Source of the DNA: Cytobacillus oceanisediminis
Lineage (GTDB): Bacteria > Bacillota > Bacilli > Bacillales > Cytobacillaceae
Reading direction: 5' to 3'
DNA length: 64,000 nt
Assembly: GCF_004366035.1 (NCBI RefSeq)
Contig: NZ_SOEE01000008.1
Span: 133,989-197,988, forward strand
The position numbers and the translations under genes were made by a program. The notes below the pieces were generated by a model that saw only the letters and a program-made list of their open reading frames with translations, was not told the DNA's origin and did not search any database. This document shows positions 41,695 to 51,173 of the stretch, piece by piece (the stretch's first letter is position 1; every line of letters begins with the position of its first letter).

Positions 41695-41739
41695 AATTAT
41701 AGAAAAAACCCCGACAGCTCTAGGCAAACGGAGTTTTTT
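41695..41739 (-). terminator. yvoF unit terminator
   Basis: Minus strand stem AAAAAACTCCG / CGGGGTTTTTT; the loop contains the yvoF stop codon. Confidence 0.75.
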
Positions 41740-42271
41740 CTTTATTAACACCATATATCGGATCATCCGCCCAGCGTGCGGCAAGTTCTTCCTTTGTATA
41801 GATGACACGCATCGGATTGCCGCCAACAAAAGCTCCAGATGGGACATCTTTATGGACAAGCGTTCCAGCTGAAACAATCGCACCATCTCCGATCGTGACG
41901 CCGGGAAGAATGGTTGAATTGGCGCCAATCATGACTTCGCTGCCAATTTCAACCCTGCCGAGGCGATATTCCTTAATCAAATATTCATGGGCGAGGATCG
42001 TAGTGTTGTATCCGATGACCGTGTTGCGGCCAACACTGATTTTTTCCGGGAACATGACATCCAGCATAACCATGAGTGCGAATGATGTCTGATCCCCCAC
42101 CTTCATTCTCAGGAAATTACGATAGAGCCAATTTTTCATGCCCAGAAATGGCGTGTAGCGCGCAAGCTGGATCACAATAAAGTTTTTGACCACCTTCAAG
42201 AACGGAACCGTTTTGTACACATGCCAGAGAGAATTGCCTCCCTCTACCGGAAAACGCTCCGTTTTTCTCAT
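41720..42271 (-). CDS. yvoF: acyltransferase of the left-handed beta-helix (hexapeptide) family
   Basis: 183 residues. The middle holds hexapeptide repeats ([53 protein letters not shown]), forming a prism-like acyl- or acetyl-CoA-using enzyme; [14 protein letters not shown] ends the domain. Substrate is unknown. ATG overlaps the ppaX stop (ATGA), so it belongs to the hprK-lgt-yvoD-ppaX-yvoF series. Confidence 0.88.
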   Translation of the reverse strand: MRKTERFPVEGGNSLWHVYKTVPFLKVVKNFIVIQLARYTPFLGMKNWLYRNFLRMKVGDQTSFALMVMLDVMFPEKISVGRNTVIGYNTTILAHEYLIKEYRLGRVEIGSEVMIGANSTILPGVTIGDGAIVSAGTLVHKDVPSGAFVGGNPMRVIYTKEELAARWADDPIYGVNKEKTPFA

Positions 42272-42915
42272 TGGTTTTCTGCCTCAAGAATATCGATCAG
42301 GTCTGCCATATTGTCCAGCATATAATCCGGTTCAAAGCGCGCGAGGAAATCCCGGCCTTTCGCTGTCCAGGCAACTCCAGCCGTTTTCGTGCCGGCGTTT
42401 TTTCCGCCATCGATATCGTGCGAATTATCTCCGACCATAATTGCTTCTTCCGGCTTCGCATCCAGCAGGCTCAATGCCTTCAAGATTGGCTCCGGATCGG
42501 GCTTTGGCTTATCAACATGGTCGAGCGTAACAACCACGTCGAAAAACTGGTCAAGATTTGTCAGCTTTAAGCCCTTTTCAACTACATTGGAAACTTTCGT
42601 CGTAACAATGCCCAGTTTATATCCCGATTCTTTTAAAGTCCGAATCGTTTCAAACACACCATCAAATTCCTTCACAAGCACGTCGTGGTTCTTAATATTA
42701 TACTCCCGGTAAACCGAGATCATCTCCTCCACTTTTTCCGAGTTGATGGACTCGAAGGTTTCATGCAGGGTCGGCCCCATGAACGGGAGAACATCTTCCC
42801 GCTGATAGCTGTCTGGATAATATTTTCCCAGCGTATGCAAAAACGAGGAAATAATCAATTCGTTTGTGTCGATCAATGTTCCATCTAAGTCAAATAATAA
42901 TGTGTTAATGCTCAT
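42268..42915 (-). CDS. ppaX: pyrophosphatase PpaX (HAD family)
   Basis: 215-residue HAD hydrolase: motif [14 protein letters not shown], motif [10 protein letters not shown], motif III lysine in KPKPDPEPI and motif [18 protein letters not shown]. PpaX hydrolyses pyrophosphate produced when HprK/P dephosphorylates P-Ser-HPr by phosphorolysis, and its linkage to hprK here fits. Start at 42915 (AGGAAG upstream) overlaps the end of yvoD by eleven bases. Confidence 0.92.
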   Translation of the reverse strand: MSINTLLFDLDGTLIDTNELIISSFLHTLGKYYPDSYQREDVLPFMGPTLHETFESINSEKVEEMISVYREYNIKNHDVLVKEFDGVFETIRTLKESGYKLGIVTTKVSNVVEKGLKLTNLDQFFDVVVTLDHVDKPKPDPEPILKALSLLDAKPEEAIMVGDNSHDIDGGKNAGTKTAGVAWTAKGRDFLARFEPDYMLDNMADLIDILEAENQ

Positions 42916-43852
42916 ATGTTGCTTCCTTTCTTTTTGCCAGATCAGCACGCTTCCAGATCGCTGCCACTGCCAATGTCAGGATAATTGCCACACCCAGGCG
43001 GATCAGCAGTAGCGGTAATACCGGAATGCCAAGCGGCACAAAAATTAAAGTATCTTCGACGACTGCGTGGCAGGCAACGAGGAAAATAAATGCGATCGTT
43101 ACGTCTCGTCTGCTGACCCCATCTTCCTCTACTGCCTGAATCATGACACCTGCCCCGTAGGCAAGGCCAATCAGCAAGCCGGCTGCAAGAGTTGTAGACG
43201 TATTTTCTTTCATTCCAAGTGCCCTGGTCACAGGCGCCATCCATTTTGAAAAAACAGCAAGCCATTGCTTATCTTTTAAGATTTGAATAATAATCATCAG
43301 CGGAATGACGATGATGGCAAGCTGGAGAATCCCGAGCAAAGCAGTCTGCAGTGCATCCTGCAGGATTGGCAATGCACCGGATACCTGCTCTTCTTTTGCC
43401 GGAATAAATCCGTACTTAGCAGTTTCGGATCCACCCTGCCAAACAAGGTTGATGACAATCGCGCTTAAAAGCGCCAGTCCAATGCGTACCGCCAGAACGA
43501 CCCAAAGCTTAACGCCGACCTTCAATGCCACTCCGGTTTCAATCAGCATATTATGGGAAAAAGACAGCATGACGGCAATAATAAATACTTCTTTTACCGA
43601 GAGATCGAGCGTTAAAATGGCTCCAATCCCCGCATACAAATTTAAGAAGTTCCCCAATACAAGTGGTATGGCTGCATCTCCTGACAGCCCAATCAGATTC
43701 ATAAGGGGCGTGATCAGCTTGATAACCCATGGAAGCACTGGCGTATGCTGCAGCAGTGCCACAATCAGCGTGACCGGGAATATGACTTTCCCTAGTGTCC
43801 ATGTTGTCTTTAAGCCGGCCATCAGCCCCCTTTTGCAAGATTCAACCAGCAT
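42905..43852 (-). CDS. yvoD: nucleoside-recognition (Gate) domain membrane protein YvoD
   Basis: 315-residue polytopic protein with two Gate domains ([26 protein letters not shown] and [40 protein letters not shown]), each with several helices. Similar to SpoIIM/YjiH-type gate proteins; transport substrate unknown. ATG at 43852 follows GGGGAGAG; a longer upstream frame is discarded. Lies between lgt and ppaX as in B. subtilis. Confidence 0.87.
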   Translation of the reverse strand: MLVESCKRGLMAGLKTTWTLGKVIFPVTLIVALLQHTPVLPWVIKLITPLMNLIGLSGDAAIPLVLGNFLNLYAGIGAILTLDLSVKEVFIIAVMLSFSHNMLIETGVALKVGVKLWVVLAVRIGLALLSAIVINLVWQGGSETAKYGFIPAKEEQVSGALPILQDALQTALLGILQLAIIVIPLMIIIQILKDKQWLAVFSKWMAPVTRALGMKENTSTTLAAGLLIGLAYGAGVMIQAVEEDGVSRRDVTIAFIFLVACHAVVEDTLIFVPLGIPVLPLLLIRLGVAIILTLAVAAIWKRADLAKRKEATYEH

Positions 43853-43871
43853 TTCTACTCTCCCCTGTCCG

Positions 43872-44696
43872 TTATTTCCCCTCGGCTTTATCCAAATAAC
43901 GAGCTTTGGCAAGACCCTCTGCTCTTCGATAAAAAATCAGGACTAGCGCTACAATAATAAGAACTATAGATATCGTCTGAGCAATCCTTAAATTCTCAGT
44001 AAGCATCAGGCTGTCGGTCCGCAGGCCTTCTACGAAGAAACGGCCGATCGAATACCAGATTACATACGAGAGGAAAAGCTCCCCGCGCCTTAAGTTTGCT
44101 CTTCTTAATAAGATAAGGATGATAAATCCAATGATATTCCAAATTGATTCATATAAAAACGTCGGATGATAATAGGCTCCGTTAATATACATCTGGTCAA
44201 TGATAAATTCAGGCAATTGCATATTTTCCAGGAATGCCCGGCTGACTTCCCTGCCATGAGCCTCCTGGTTCATGAAGTTGCCCCAGCGCCCGATTGCCTG
44301 CCCCAAAATGATACTTGGCGCTGCGATATCGGCCAGTTTCCAGAACGATATCTTCCTTTTCTTTGCAAAAACATAAGCGGTGATGACAGAACCAATCAAG
44401 GCTCCATGAATGGCAATTCCGCCATTCCATATTTTGATGATTTCACCCGGATTCTGTGAGTAAAAATCCCATTGAAAAATAACGTAATAGATTCTTGCGG
44501 AAATAATCGCAATGGGAATAGCCCACAGCATCAAATCGGCAAAGATATCTTTAGGGAGTCCCCTTCTCTCCCCTTCTCTCATCGCGATAATGAGTGCCAG
44601 TGCAATGCCAACACCGATAATCAGGCCGTACCAGTGGACCTGAATCGGCCCAAGGGATATGGCAATCGGATCTAACGGCTGAATACTTTTTTCCAT
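43872..44696 (-). CDS. lgt: prolipoprotein diacylglyceryl transferase
   Basis: 274-residue membrane enzyme transferring diacylglyceryl from phosphatidylglycerol to the lipobox cysteine of prelipoproteins. About seven helices; the catalytic signature [17 protein letters not shown] is intact (around residue 130), with the conserved [14 protein letters not shown] 44696 has GGAG nine bases upstream. Unlike in B. subtilis, 354 bases including a repeat separate it from hprK. Confidence 0.96.
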   Translation of the reverse strand: MEKSIQPLDPIAISLGPIQVHWYGLIIGVGIALALIIAMREGERRGLPKDIFADLMLWAIPIAIISARIYYVIFQWDFYSQNPGEIIKIWNGGIAIHGALIGSVITAYVFAKKRKISFWKLADIAAPSIILGQAIGRWGNFMNQEAHGREVSRAFLENMQLPEFIIDQMYINGAYYHPTFLYESIWNIIGFIILILLRRANLRRGELFLSYVIWYSIGRFFVEGLRTDSLMLTENLRIAQTISIVLIIVALVLIFYRRAEGLAKARYLDKAEGK

Positions 44697-44716
44697 GATC
44701 ACTTCTCCTTCTCACC

Positions 44717-44899
44717 GAAAAGCGCAAGGCGCCCGCTTAAAAAGAACGCAGACTAAAACCGCCACGTCCTGTGGCAACGTCTGCATGACCCGCATCCTGC
44801 GGGCCTCAAGCATAAGACAAGCCGGCATGAAGGTTGTTCTTTAACCTTTGTGACGGATTGGCTTAGACCCGAGAGCCGATGGCGCCTGGAGCTAGACAG
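44717..44899 (+). repeat. structured intergenic repeat, copy A
   Basis: Begins GAAAAGCG and ends GGAGCTAGACAG. A 65-base core (44744-44808) matches copy B (54084-54148) at 60 of 65 positions. The core folds into nested stems GCAGAC / GTCTGC with GCCAC / GTGGC inside, then CCCGCA / TGCGGG. It lies between hprK and lgt. Confidence 0.8.
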
Positions 44900-44945
44900 T
44901 TATCTAATTTCAAAGATATAAATTCTATTATTGCAAGTAAAGCAC

Positions 44946-44978
44946 AAGCGCCTCTGCGTTGTTTTTTGCCGCAGGCGC
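44946..44978 (-). terminator. possible hprK terminator hairpin
   Basis: Minus strand stem GCGCCTGCG / CGCAGAGGCGC; the following sequence TTGTGCTTTACTT is only moderately T-rich. Confidence 0.45.
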
Positions 44979-45011
44979 ATCTGCTATTCTTCAACCAGTC
45001 AGGCTTATCAG

Positions 45012-45037
45012 CTTTCAATCAAACGTTTGATTGAAAG
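45012..45037. promoter_or_regulatory. 26-bp perfect palindrome (operator candidate)
   Basis: Centred on the core AATCAAACGTTTGATT also found over the est promoter, with the palindrome extended by CTTTC / GAAAG on the flanks. It starts 14 bases after the hprK stop. No T run follows, so it does not look like a terminator. Confidence 0.55.
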
Positions 45038-45050
45038 TGTTTTGCCCTCT

Positions 45051-45986
45051 TTAACGATCATCATGGTCTCCGTCCTCAATCACATCCGACAGGCGGTTCG
45101 TGAACTGTTCCGCTGCATTCATCCCCATTCTCTTTAAGCGGAAGTTCATGGCAGCCACTTCAATGATGACTGCCAGGTTTCGTCCGGGTCTTACCGGAAT
45201 GGTCAGCTTTGTAACTTCTGTATCGATGATTTTCATCTTTTCTTCATCAAGGCCAAGACGATCGTACTGCTTTTTCGGATCCCACAGCTCCAAATTCATG
45301 ACCACAGAGATTTTCTTATAGCTGCGGACTGCACCAGCACCAAACAGGGTCATGACATTGATGATGCCGAGGCCGCGGATTTCAAGCAGATGTTCGATCA
45401 ATTCCGGTGAGTTTCCGACCAGATAATCTTCATCTTCCTGTCTGATCTCCACGCAGTCATCTGCAACAAGGCGATGTCCCCGCTTAACAAGCTCAAGCGC
45501 CGTCTCGCTCTTACCAACTCCGCTTTTTCCAGTTATCAGTACCCCTACCCCATAAATATCGACAAGGACGCCATGTACGGCCGTGGTTGGAGCAAGCTTG
45601 CTTTCCAAAAAGTTGGTCAGCAAACTGGAAAAACGGGTCGTTTTCTGTTTGGAGCGGAGCAGCGGAACCGATTCTCTCTCTGCCGCTTCAATCAGTTCGT
45701 CAGGTATATCGAGTCCTCTTGTGACGATTATGCCGGGTGTAATATCTGTACAGAGCCGTTCAAGCCGGATCTCCCGCTCGGAATTATTTAACTTTTCAAC
45801 GAAAGACAGCTCGGTTTTTCCGACCAACTGAATACGTTCAGCCGGATAGTAATCAAAATAACCAGCCATCTCCAGGCCCGGACGGGAAATATCACTCGTC
45901 GTAATCGGCCGGTTAATGCCTTCCTCTCCGGCAATCAATTCGAGCCCAAATTTTTCTATAATATCTTTTGTGCGCACTTTTACCAA
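45051..45986 (-). CDS. hprK: HPr kinase/phosphorylase
   Basis: 311-residue bifunctional enzyme that phosphorylates Ser46 of HPr and Crh with ATP or pyrophosphate and removes the phosphate again, controlling CcpA-dependent repression. P-loop [11 protein letters not shown] near residue 155, signature [12 protein letters not shown], and C-terminal region [29 protein letters not shown] start at 45986 has AAAGGAGG eight bases upstream and gives the family length; an earlier ATG is rejected. Crh at 16714 is a substrate. Confidence 0.96.
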   Translation of the reverse strand: MVKVRTKDIIEKFGLELIAGEEGINRPITTSDISRPGLEMAGYFDYYPAERIQLVGKTELSFVEKLNNSEREIRLERLCTDITPGIIVTRGLDIPDELIEAAERESVPLLRSKQKTTRFSSLLTNFLESKLAPTTAVHGVLVDIYGVGVLITGKSGVGKSETALELVKRGHRLVADDCVEIRQEDEDYLVGNSPELIEHLLEIRGLGIINVMTLFGAGAVRSYKKISVVMNLELWDPKKQYDRLGLDEEKMKIIDTEVTKLTIPVRPGRNLAVIIEVAAMNFRLKRMGMNAAEQFTNRLSDVIEDGDHDDR

Positions 45987-46077
45987 AATAGGTTCCTCCT
46001 TTAATGCTGGCACTTCTGGATGATCTCTTTATATGTAACTTATAATTTCTAAAAAATTCACTCTGAAGTTTCACTCT

Positions 46078-46105
46078 ATTTTAGCACTTTTTAACGCAGA
46101 ACCAA
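46078..46105 (-). promoter_or_regulatory. putative hprK promoter
   Basis: Minus strand: -35 TTGGTT (46105-46100), 16-base spacer, extended -10 TGC-TAAAAT (46083-46078). Confidence 0.55.
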
Positions 46106-46229
46106 ATTTCTGAAAACGATTTTTACAAAATTAACACTAGGCCCATATACTTAATCCTTCTCGATAGGGACAATTTCCAGGGATGTTCCGCGTATAAATA
46201 TGATGATATGCCATTTATAAAAATATTCA

Positions 46230-46265
46230 GATGGTATAGACAACTATACTAAACCTTGGTAATAT
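46230..46265 (+). promoter_or_regulatory. murP promoter with NagR-type operator
   Basis: ATGGTATAGACAACT (46231-46245) matches the NagR (YvoA) site of B. subtilis. Its TAGACA (46237-46242) doubles as the -35 element, 17 bases before -10 TAATAT (46260-46265). The same layout recurs before nagA. Confidence 0.82.
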
Positions 46266-46269
46266 GATT

Positions 46270-46286
46270 ATGTAAGCGAATTCATT
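46270..46286 (+). promoter_or_regulatory. catabolite-responsive element (cre)
   Basis: ATGTAAGCGAATTCATT satisfies every position of the consensus WTGNAARCGNWWWCAWW and lies over the expected murP start site, where CcpA would block transcription. The 358-base gap between hprK and murP holds this, the NagR site and both promoters. Confidence 0.88.
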
Positions 46287-46344
46287 TACATTTTTTAGCT
46301 TTTATTACGTTCATTCATTTTTAAAAAAAGAGGGGGAAAAACTC

Positions 46345-47727
46345 ATGCGTAAAGAAGAACGCTTGGCGAAAGAGATTACGGAGCAGTTGGGCGGCACCGG
46401 CAATATCGCGGAACTGGCCTCCTGCATGACCCGCCTTCGCGTGAAGCCGGTCGATGAAAGCAAAGTCAACCTGAATGGCATCAAGGATATTGATGGCGTT
46501 ATGGGAGTGGTGGAAGCAGAAACACTCCAAATCATCCTCGGACCTGGGATCGTCACCAAAGTAGCTGACGAAGTTTCCAGGATGACAGGCAAAAATGTTT
46601 CATCCGTTGATGATGATGACGAAGAGATTGACACTTCATTGGAAGGACTGGCAGCCCGGACGAAAGCCGGACTCAATGAGAAAAACGCTACTCCTTTCAA
46701 GTTATTTTTAAGAAAAATTGCCAGTATCTTTATCCCGCTGATTCCAGCTATCGTTGCTTCTGGTTTGATTGCAGGCATCAATAATGTAATCATCAAATCA
46801 GGCGGAGATCCGGAATCCACGCTCGTTCAAATGCTTGATTTGATTGGCTGGGGTTTATTCGGTTACCTTGGCGTATTTGTAGGTATTAACACAGCGAAGG
46901 AGTTTGGAGGGTCTCCTGCTCTGGGCGGTGCAGCCGGTATTCTATTAATCAACCCTGGCCTTGCCAATATAACTCTTTTCGGTGAAGCATTGGTGCCAGG
47001 CCGGGGCGGCTTGATTGGAGTCATGCTCGCCGCTGCGCTAGTGGCCTTTTTGGAAAAAAGAATCCGCAAAGTCGTTCCATCAGCAATTGATATTATCGTA
47101 ACACCGACACTGGCATTATTAATTACAGGCTTTGCGACATTCTTTGTCCTGCAGCCTGTTGGCGGATTCCTTTCTGACATTATCACAAAAGGTCTCCTTG
47201 GCGTTCTAGATGTTGGCGGCATCCTGGCTGGCTTAGTACTTGCCGGAACCTTCCTTCCGCTTGTTGTAACTGGGCTGCATCAAGGTTTAACTCCTGTTCA
47301 TATGGAATTGATTAACTCAATCGGCGACGATCCGCTCCTGCCGATTCTTGCAATGGGAGGCGCCGGCCAGGTAGGTGCGGCATTCGCCATCTACTTCAAA
47401 ACAAAAAATGCCCGTCTGAAGAAAGTGATTAAAGGCGGACTTCCGGTAGGAATGCTCGGTATTGGTGAACCGCTTATTTTCGGGGTTACGCTGCCGCTGG
47501 GACGTCCTTTCTTAACAGCATGTCTAGGAGCTGCTGTGGGCGGTGCTTTCCAGGCGTTCTTCAAGATTGCTACAGTAGCCATCGGGGTTTCCGGCATACC
47601 GCTTGCCTTCCTCGTTCACACAAATCAAATCGTACTGTATCTGATCGGCCTGTTAATTGCCTATGCGTTTGGATTCCTGTTCACATGGATGTTCGGATTC
47701 AAAGAGGAAATGGCTAAAAACATATAA
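46345..47727 (+). CDS. murP: PTS transporter, N-acetylmuramic acid-type EIIBC
   Basis: 460 residues. An EIIB domain (1-85) carries the phosphorylated cysteine in LASCMTRLRV, then a linker, then the EIIC domain (about 110-455) with some ten helices and the motif GMLGIGEPLIFGVTLPLGRPFLTACLGAAVGGAF. Sequence type is the glucose/sucrose superfamily; the downstream murQ and mupG genes point to N-acetylmuramic acid or its disaccharide. No EIIA domain or gene is adjacent, so a shared EIIA must serve it. AGAGGGGG precedes the ATG. Confidence 0.88.
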   Translation: MRKEERLAKEITEQLGGTGNIAELASCMTRLRVKPVDESKVNLNGIKDIDGVMGVVEAETLQIILGPGIVTKVADEVSRMTGKNVSSVDDDDEEIDTSLEGLAARTKAGLNEKNATPFKLFLRKIASIFIPLIPAIVASGLIAGINNVIIKSGGDPESTLVQMLDLIGWGLFGYLGVFVGINTAKEFGGSPALGGAAGILLINPGLANITLFGEALVPGRGGLIGVMLAAALVAFLEKRIRKVVPSAIDIIVTPTLALLITGFATFFVLQPVGGFLSDIITKGLLGVLDVGGILAGLVLAGTFLPLVVTGLHQGLTPVHMELINSIGDDPLLPILAMGGAGQVGAAFAIYFKTKNARLKKVIKGGLPVGMLGIGEPLIFGVTLPLGRPFLTACLGAAVGGAFQAFFKIATVAIGVSGIPLAFLVHTNQIVLYLIGLLIAYAFGFLFTWMFGFKEEMAKNI

Positions 47728-47814
47728 TAAAACAAGGAGAAGGAGGAGCCATTCCTCCTTCTTTACTTATGAAATCACATTTTTGAAAAATTCAGACTTA
47801 TAGAGGTGACCATG

Positions 47815-48888
47815 ATGCTTGGAATATCAGTTTATCTATCAGAAGAGCGCCAGCTTCAAAATGCAAAATGGATTGAACGGGCCGCTTCTCACGGCCTCAC
47901 ATCAATCTTCACTTCCCTTCATATTCCCGAAGATGACCACAGCACATATAAACAATTGCTTCAGAACCTCGGTGCTCTTGCAAAGCAGCATCAAATGGAA
48001 CTCCTCGCCGACGTTTCCCCTCAATCCTTGGACCATCTAGGATTGGACTGGGAATCGCTCGATACTCTTCTTGAATGGGGTCTCTCCGGAATCCGGGCAG
48101 ACTATGGCTTTACTTCTGAACAGATTGTTGAACTCTCTAAAAAAATGAAACTTGGAATCAATGCGAGTACTATCTCTGCTGCAGAACTGCAGGAGTGGAT
48201 GGAACTGGGCTTAAACGCCCATAATGTTGAAGCCTGGCATAATTTTTATCCCCGGCCTGAAACGGGTTTGGATAAAGACTTTTTTATAGAGCGAAATCGG
48301 TTCCTTAAAAGCGTGGGGATAACCACCATGGCGTTTGTGCCTGGTGACGCTGAACTTCGCGGGCCCATTTTTGCAGGGCTTCCTACCCTTGAGAAACATC
48401 GGGGCTGTCCACCCGCTGCTGCGGCGGCTGAATTGATGAACAGCTGCTATACAGACAAGGTGCTGATCGGTGACAATTCGGTAAAAGAAGAGACTCTTGC
48501 GCAACTGAAAAAAATCGCCAAGGGTCCTGTACCTCTCCGAATCGAGCTGATTGGCGGACAAATTTATAAGGAGCTTTTTAACAAACCTCATACAAATCGG
48601 ATGGATCCTGCCCGGGATGTTGTAAGGTCAGTGGAATCAAGGTCATATGCTGGGCAGGGATCAAATAAATGGGAACCTCTGAACCAGCTGGAACGTAAAA
48701 AAGGCAGTGTCACAGCTGATAATATCCTATATGGCCGATACGCAGGCGAGATGCAGATTACTTTAACAGATCTGCCCCGGGATGAACGCGTGAATGTGAT
48801 TGCAAGAGTTATAGATGAGGATCTGCCGCTTCTTGACCAGATCAAGGCAGGAACTAAATTTCAATTAATAGTGAGGGATGAACAATGA
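47815..48888 (+). CDS. mupG: MupG-type TIM-barrel glycosidase (DUF871)
   Basis: 357 residues of the DUF871 family: N-terminal TIM barrel starting MLGISVYLSEE, with HIPEDD, DVSPQSLDHLG and HNFYPRPETGLD, and a small C-terminal cyclophilin-like domain (DNILYGRYAGEMQITLTDL). In Staphylococcus aureus MupG splits MurNAc-6-phosphate-GlcNAc; between murP and murQ the same job fits. Two adjacent ATGs (47812, 47815) follow AGAGGTGA; the second is better spaced. It overlaps murQ by four bases. Confidence 0.87.
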   Translation: MLGISVYLSEERQLQNAKWIERAASHGLTSIFTSLHIPEDDHSTYKQLLQNLGALAKQHQMELLADVSPQSLDHLGLDWESLDTLLEWGLSGIRADYGFTSEQIVELSKKMKLGINASTISAAELQEWMELGLNAHNVEAWHNFYPRPETGLDKDFFIERNRFLKSVGITTMAFVPGDAELRGPIFAGLPTLEKHRGCPPAAAAAELMNSCYTDKVLIGDNSVKEETLAQLKKIAKGPVPLRIELIGGQIYKELFNKPHTNRMDPARDVVRSVESRSYAGQGSNKWEPLNQLERKKGSVTADNILYGRYAGEMQITLTDLPRDERVNVIARVIDEDLPLLDQIKAGTKFQLIVRDEQ

Positions 48889-49790
48889 ATATTACAAAGC
48901 TAAATACCGAGCAGCGAAACCCAAAAACAATGGAAATAGATTTAATGACAACCGAAGAAATTATTACAATCATCAACCAGGAAGATACGATTGTTCCTAA
49001 TGCGATTGCAAGAGAAATCCCTCACATTGTCAACGTGGTGGATAAAATTACGGATAGTTTTAAAAAAGGAGGCCGCTTGATTTACGTTGGAGCTGGCACC
49101 TCAGGACGCCTTGGCATTATTGATGCTTCAGAATGTCCGCCAACTTATGGAACGGACCCGGAAATGGTTGTCGGCATTATTGCCGGCGGCAAAGAAGCCA
49201 TGACCGAGGCAGTTGAAGGCGCCGAGGATGACAGTGAACAGGGACGCCAGGATGTCGCAGATATTCAATTATCGGACAAGGATGTGCTTGTAGGCATTGC
49301 AGCGAGCGGCCGTACGCCGTATACGATCGGAGCTCTTCAATATGGAAATGAAGTCGGTGCTGTTACTGTTGCTGTTGCCTGCACTAAAGACTCCGAAATG
49401 GGGAGAGTCGCAAAATACACGATAGCTCCTATTACAGGTCCCGAGGTTGTTACAGGCTCTACAAGAATGAAAGCAGGCACTGCACAAAAGCTCGTCCTGA
49501 ACATGTTAACAACAGCTTCCATGATCAAACTCGGAAAAGTATACGGCAATCTGATGGTAGATGTGCAGATGACAAATGAGAAGCTGTTTAAACGTGCTGA
49601 AAATATCGTCAAAATGGCTACAGGTGCATCTGATGAAGAAGCCCAGGGCGCTCTCAAAGATCAAAACCATAATACAAAGGCTGCGATTCTTCAAATTTTA
49701 ACAGGATTAAAAGGTGAAGCAGCCGCCTGGCTTCTGAAAAAGCATAATGGCTATTTACGGGAAGCCATTGCGGAATATCATACTAAATAA
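48885..49790 (+). CDS. murQ: N-acetylmuramic acid 6-phosphate etherase
   Basis: 301-residue SIS-domain lyase that removes the lactyl ether from MurNAc-6P to give GlcNAc-6P and D-lactate. Signature GAGTSGRLGIIDASECPPTYG near residue 65 and VGIAASGRTPYTIGAL; VTGSTRMKAGTAQKLVLNM is also conserved. Product feeds NagA, encoded next. ATGA overlap with mupG. Confidence 0.96.
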   Translation: MNITKLNTEQRNPKTMEIDLMTTEEIITIINQEDTIVPNAIAREIPHIVNVVDKITDSFKKGGRLIYVGAGTSGRLGIIDASECPPTYGTDPEMVVGIIAGGKEAMTEAVEGAEDDSEQGRQDVADIQLSDKDVLVGIAASGRTPYTIGALQYGNEVGAVTVAVACTKDSEMGRVAKYTIAPITGPEVVTGSTRMKAGTAQKLVLNMLTTASMIKLGKVYGNLMVDVQMTNEKLFKRAENIVKMATGASDEEAQGALKDQNHNTKAAILQILTGLKGEAAAWLLKKHNGYLREAIAEYHTK

Positions 49791-49912
49791 ATAATCATAT
49801 ATATTGTATGAAATTCCCTTTAAACTTAAATTAATAGGATAGAAAGCGCCCACCTGCCTTCTATCCTATTTTAGTTGTATAGACCAAAGCATCAGAGTGA
49901 GTTAATTCTTTC

Positions 49913-49949
49913 AACTGGTATAGACATCTAAATCCAAACCTTTTATAAT
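49913..49949 (+). promoter_or_regulatory. nagA promoter with NagR-type operator
   Basis: AACTGGTATAGACATCT (49913-49929) contains -35 TAGACA (49921-49926), 17 bases before -10 TATAAT (49944-49949), the same layout as at murP. A further half-match, AGTTGTATAGACCA, lies at 49873-49886. Confidence 0.85.
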
Positions 49950-49982
49950 AAAAGTATCATTCAAACGGAGATGAACTAAAAA

Positions 49983-51173
49983 ATGAGCCGTCTATTACTG
50001 AAAAACGCTAGAATTATTCTGGAAAACAGCATGATCGATCAAGGGTTTATTCTAATAGAAAAAGACCGAATCTTAAAAACTGGAACTTTGGAGGAGCTTC
50101 CTGCCATCGGCCAGGATACAGAAATCATAGAACTTTCCCCTGAGCATACAATCAGTCCGGGGTTTATTGATGTTCACATTCACGGCGCTGGCGGTGCCGA
50201 TACAATGGATGCAACATTTGATGCACTTAACACGATGGGCACCGTGTTGCCTGAGGAAGGGACCACCAGCTTCCTGGCCACGACTATCACACAGGAAAAG
50301 GAAAAAATAGAAGCCGCACTGGTCAATGCAGCTCACTTTCAAAAAGAACAAAATACTCCTGGACAGGCGGAAGTAATCGGAATCCACCTGGAGGGCCCAT
50401 TTATTAACGAAGCAAGAGGCGGAGCCCAGCCGAAGGATCATATACTCGAGCCCGATATTGAACTTTTTAAGCGCTGGCAGGAAGCAGCAAATGGAACCAT
50501 CAAGCTGATTACACTTGCACCTGAGAAAGCAAATGGCTATGAATTTATCCGGTACTTAAGTGAAAACGGTGTTGTCCCATCAATCGGCCATAGCGATGCC
50601 ATTTTTACAGAAATGGAGAAAGCAGTTCAGGCGGGAGCTAAGCAGGTTACTCACCTTTTTAACGGAATGAGAGGCATGCATCACCGTGAACCTGGAGTAG
50701 CCGGCGCTTCACTTTTATTCAAGGAATTGATAGTTGAAATGATTGCTGATGGAATTCATGTCCGGCCTGAGATGATCAAGCTTGCACTGAACGCCAAGGG
50801 CCCGGATGGAATGATCCTGATAACGGATTCCATGAGAGCAAAATGCCTGAAAAATGGCCATTATGATCTTGGCGGACAGGATGTAAAGGTTGAAAATGGC
50901 CAGGCACTGCTTGCTGACGGCACACTGGCTGGAAGTATTTTGAAAATGAAAGATTCCATAAAGAATATGATTGATTTTACTGATATTGGGCTGTCTGAAG
51001 CTGTCCAGCTTGCGAGCAGCAACCCTGCAAGACAGCTCAATATGTATAACCGGAAAGGCAGCATTTCGGAAGGAAAGGATGCCGACCTGGTTGTACTCGA
51101 TGAGAACCTTGAGGTTGCCATGACTTTCTGCAGAGGCGTCAAAGCCTTTGAACGCGAGGTGAAAACACTTTGA
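49983..51173 (+). CDS. nagA: N-acetylglucosamine-6-phosphate deacetylase
   Basis: 396-residue amidohydrolase-fold enzyme giving glucosamine-6P and acetate. Metal and substrate motifs: FIDVHIHGAGGADTMDAT, GIHLEGPFINEARGGAQ, IGHSDA, VTHLFNGMRGMHHREPG and the catalytic aspartate in LITDSM. Own promoter with a NagR site. Its stop overlaps the nagB start. Confidence 0.96.
   Translation: MSRLLLKNARIILENSMIDQGFILIEKDRILKTGTLEELPAIGQDTEIIELSPEHTISPGFIDVHIHGAGGADTMDATFDALNTMGTVLPEEGTTSFLATTITQEKEKIEAALVNAAHFQKEQNTPGQAEVIGIHLEGPFINEARGGAQPKDHILEPDIELFKRWQEAANGTIKLITLAPEKANGYEFIRYLSENGVVPSIGHSDAIFTEMEKAVQAGAKQVTHLFNGMRGMHHREPGVAGASLLFKELIVEMIADGIHVRPEMIKLALNAKGPDGMILITDSMRAKCLKNGHYDLGGQDVKVENGQALLADGTLAGSILKMKDSIKNMIDFTDIGLSEAVQLASSNPARQLNMYNRKGSISEGKDADLVVLDENLEVAMTFCRGVKAFEREVKTL

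Noticed and set aside
44717-44899. Repeat copy A considered as a riboswitch for lgt
   Set aside because: The same core occurs before yvlC and its ends at two unrelated sites, so it is a dispersed repeat.
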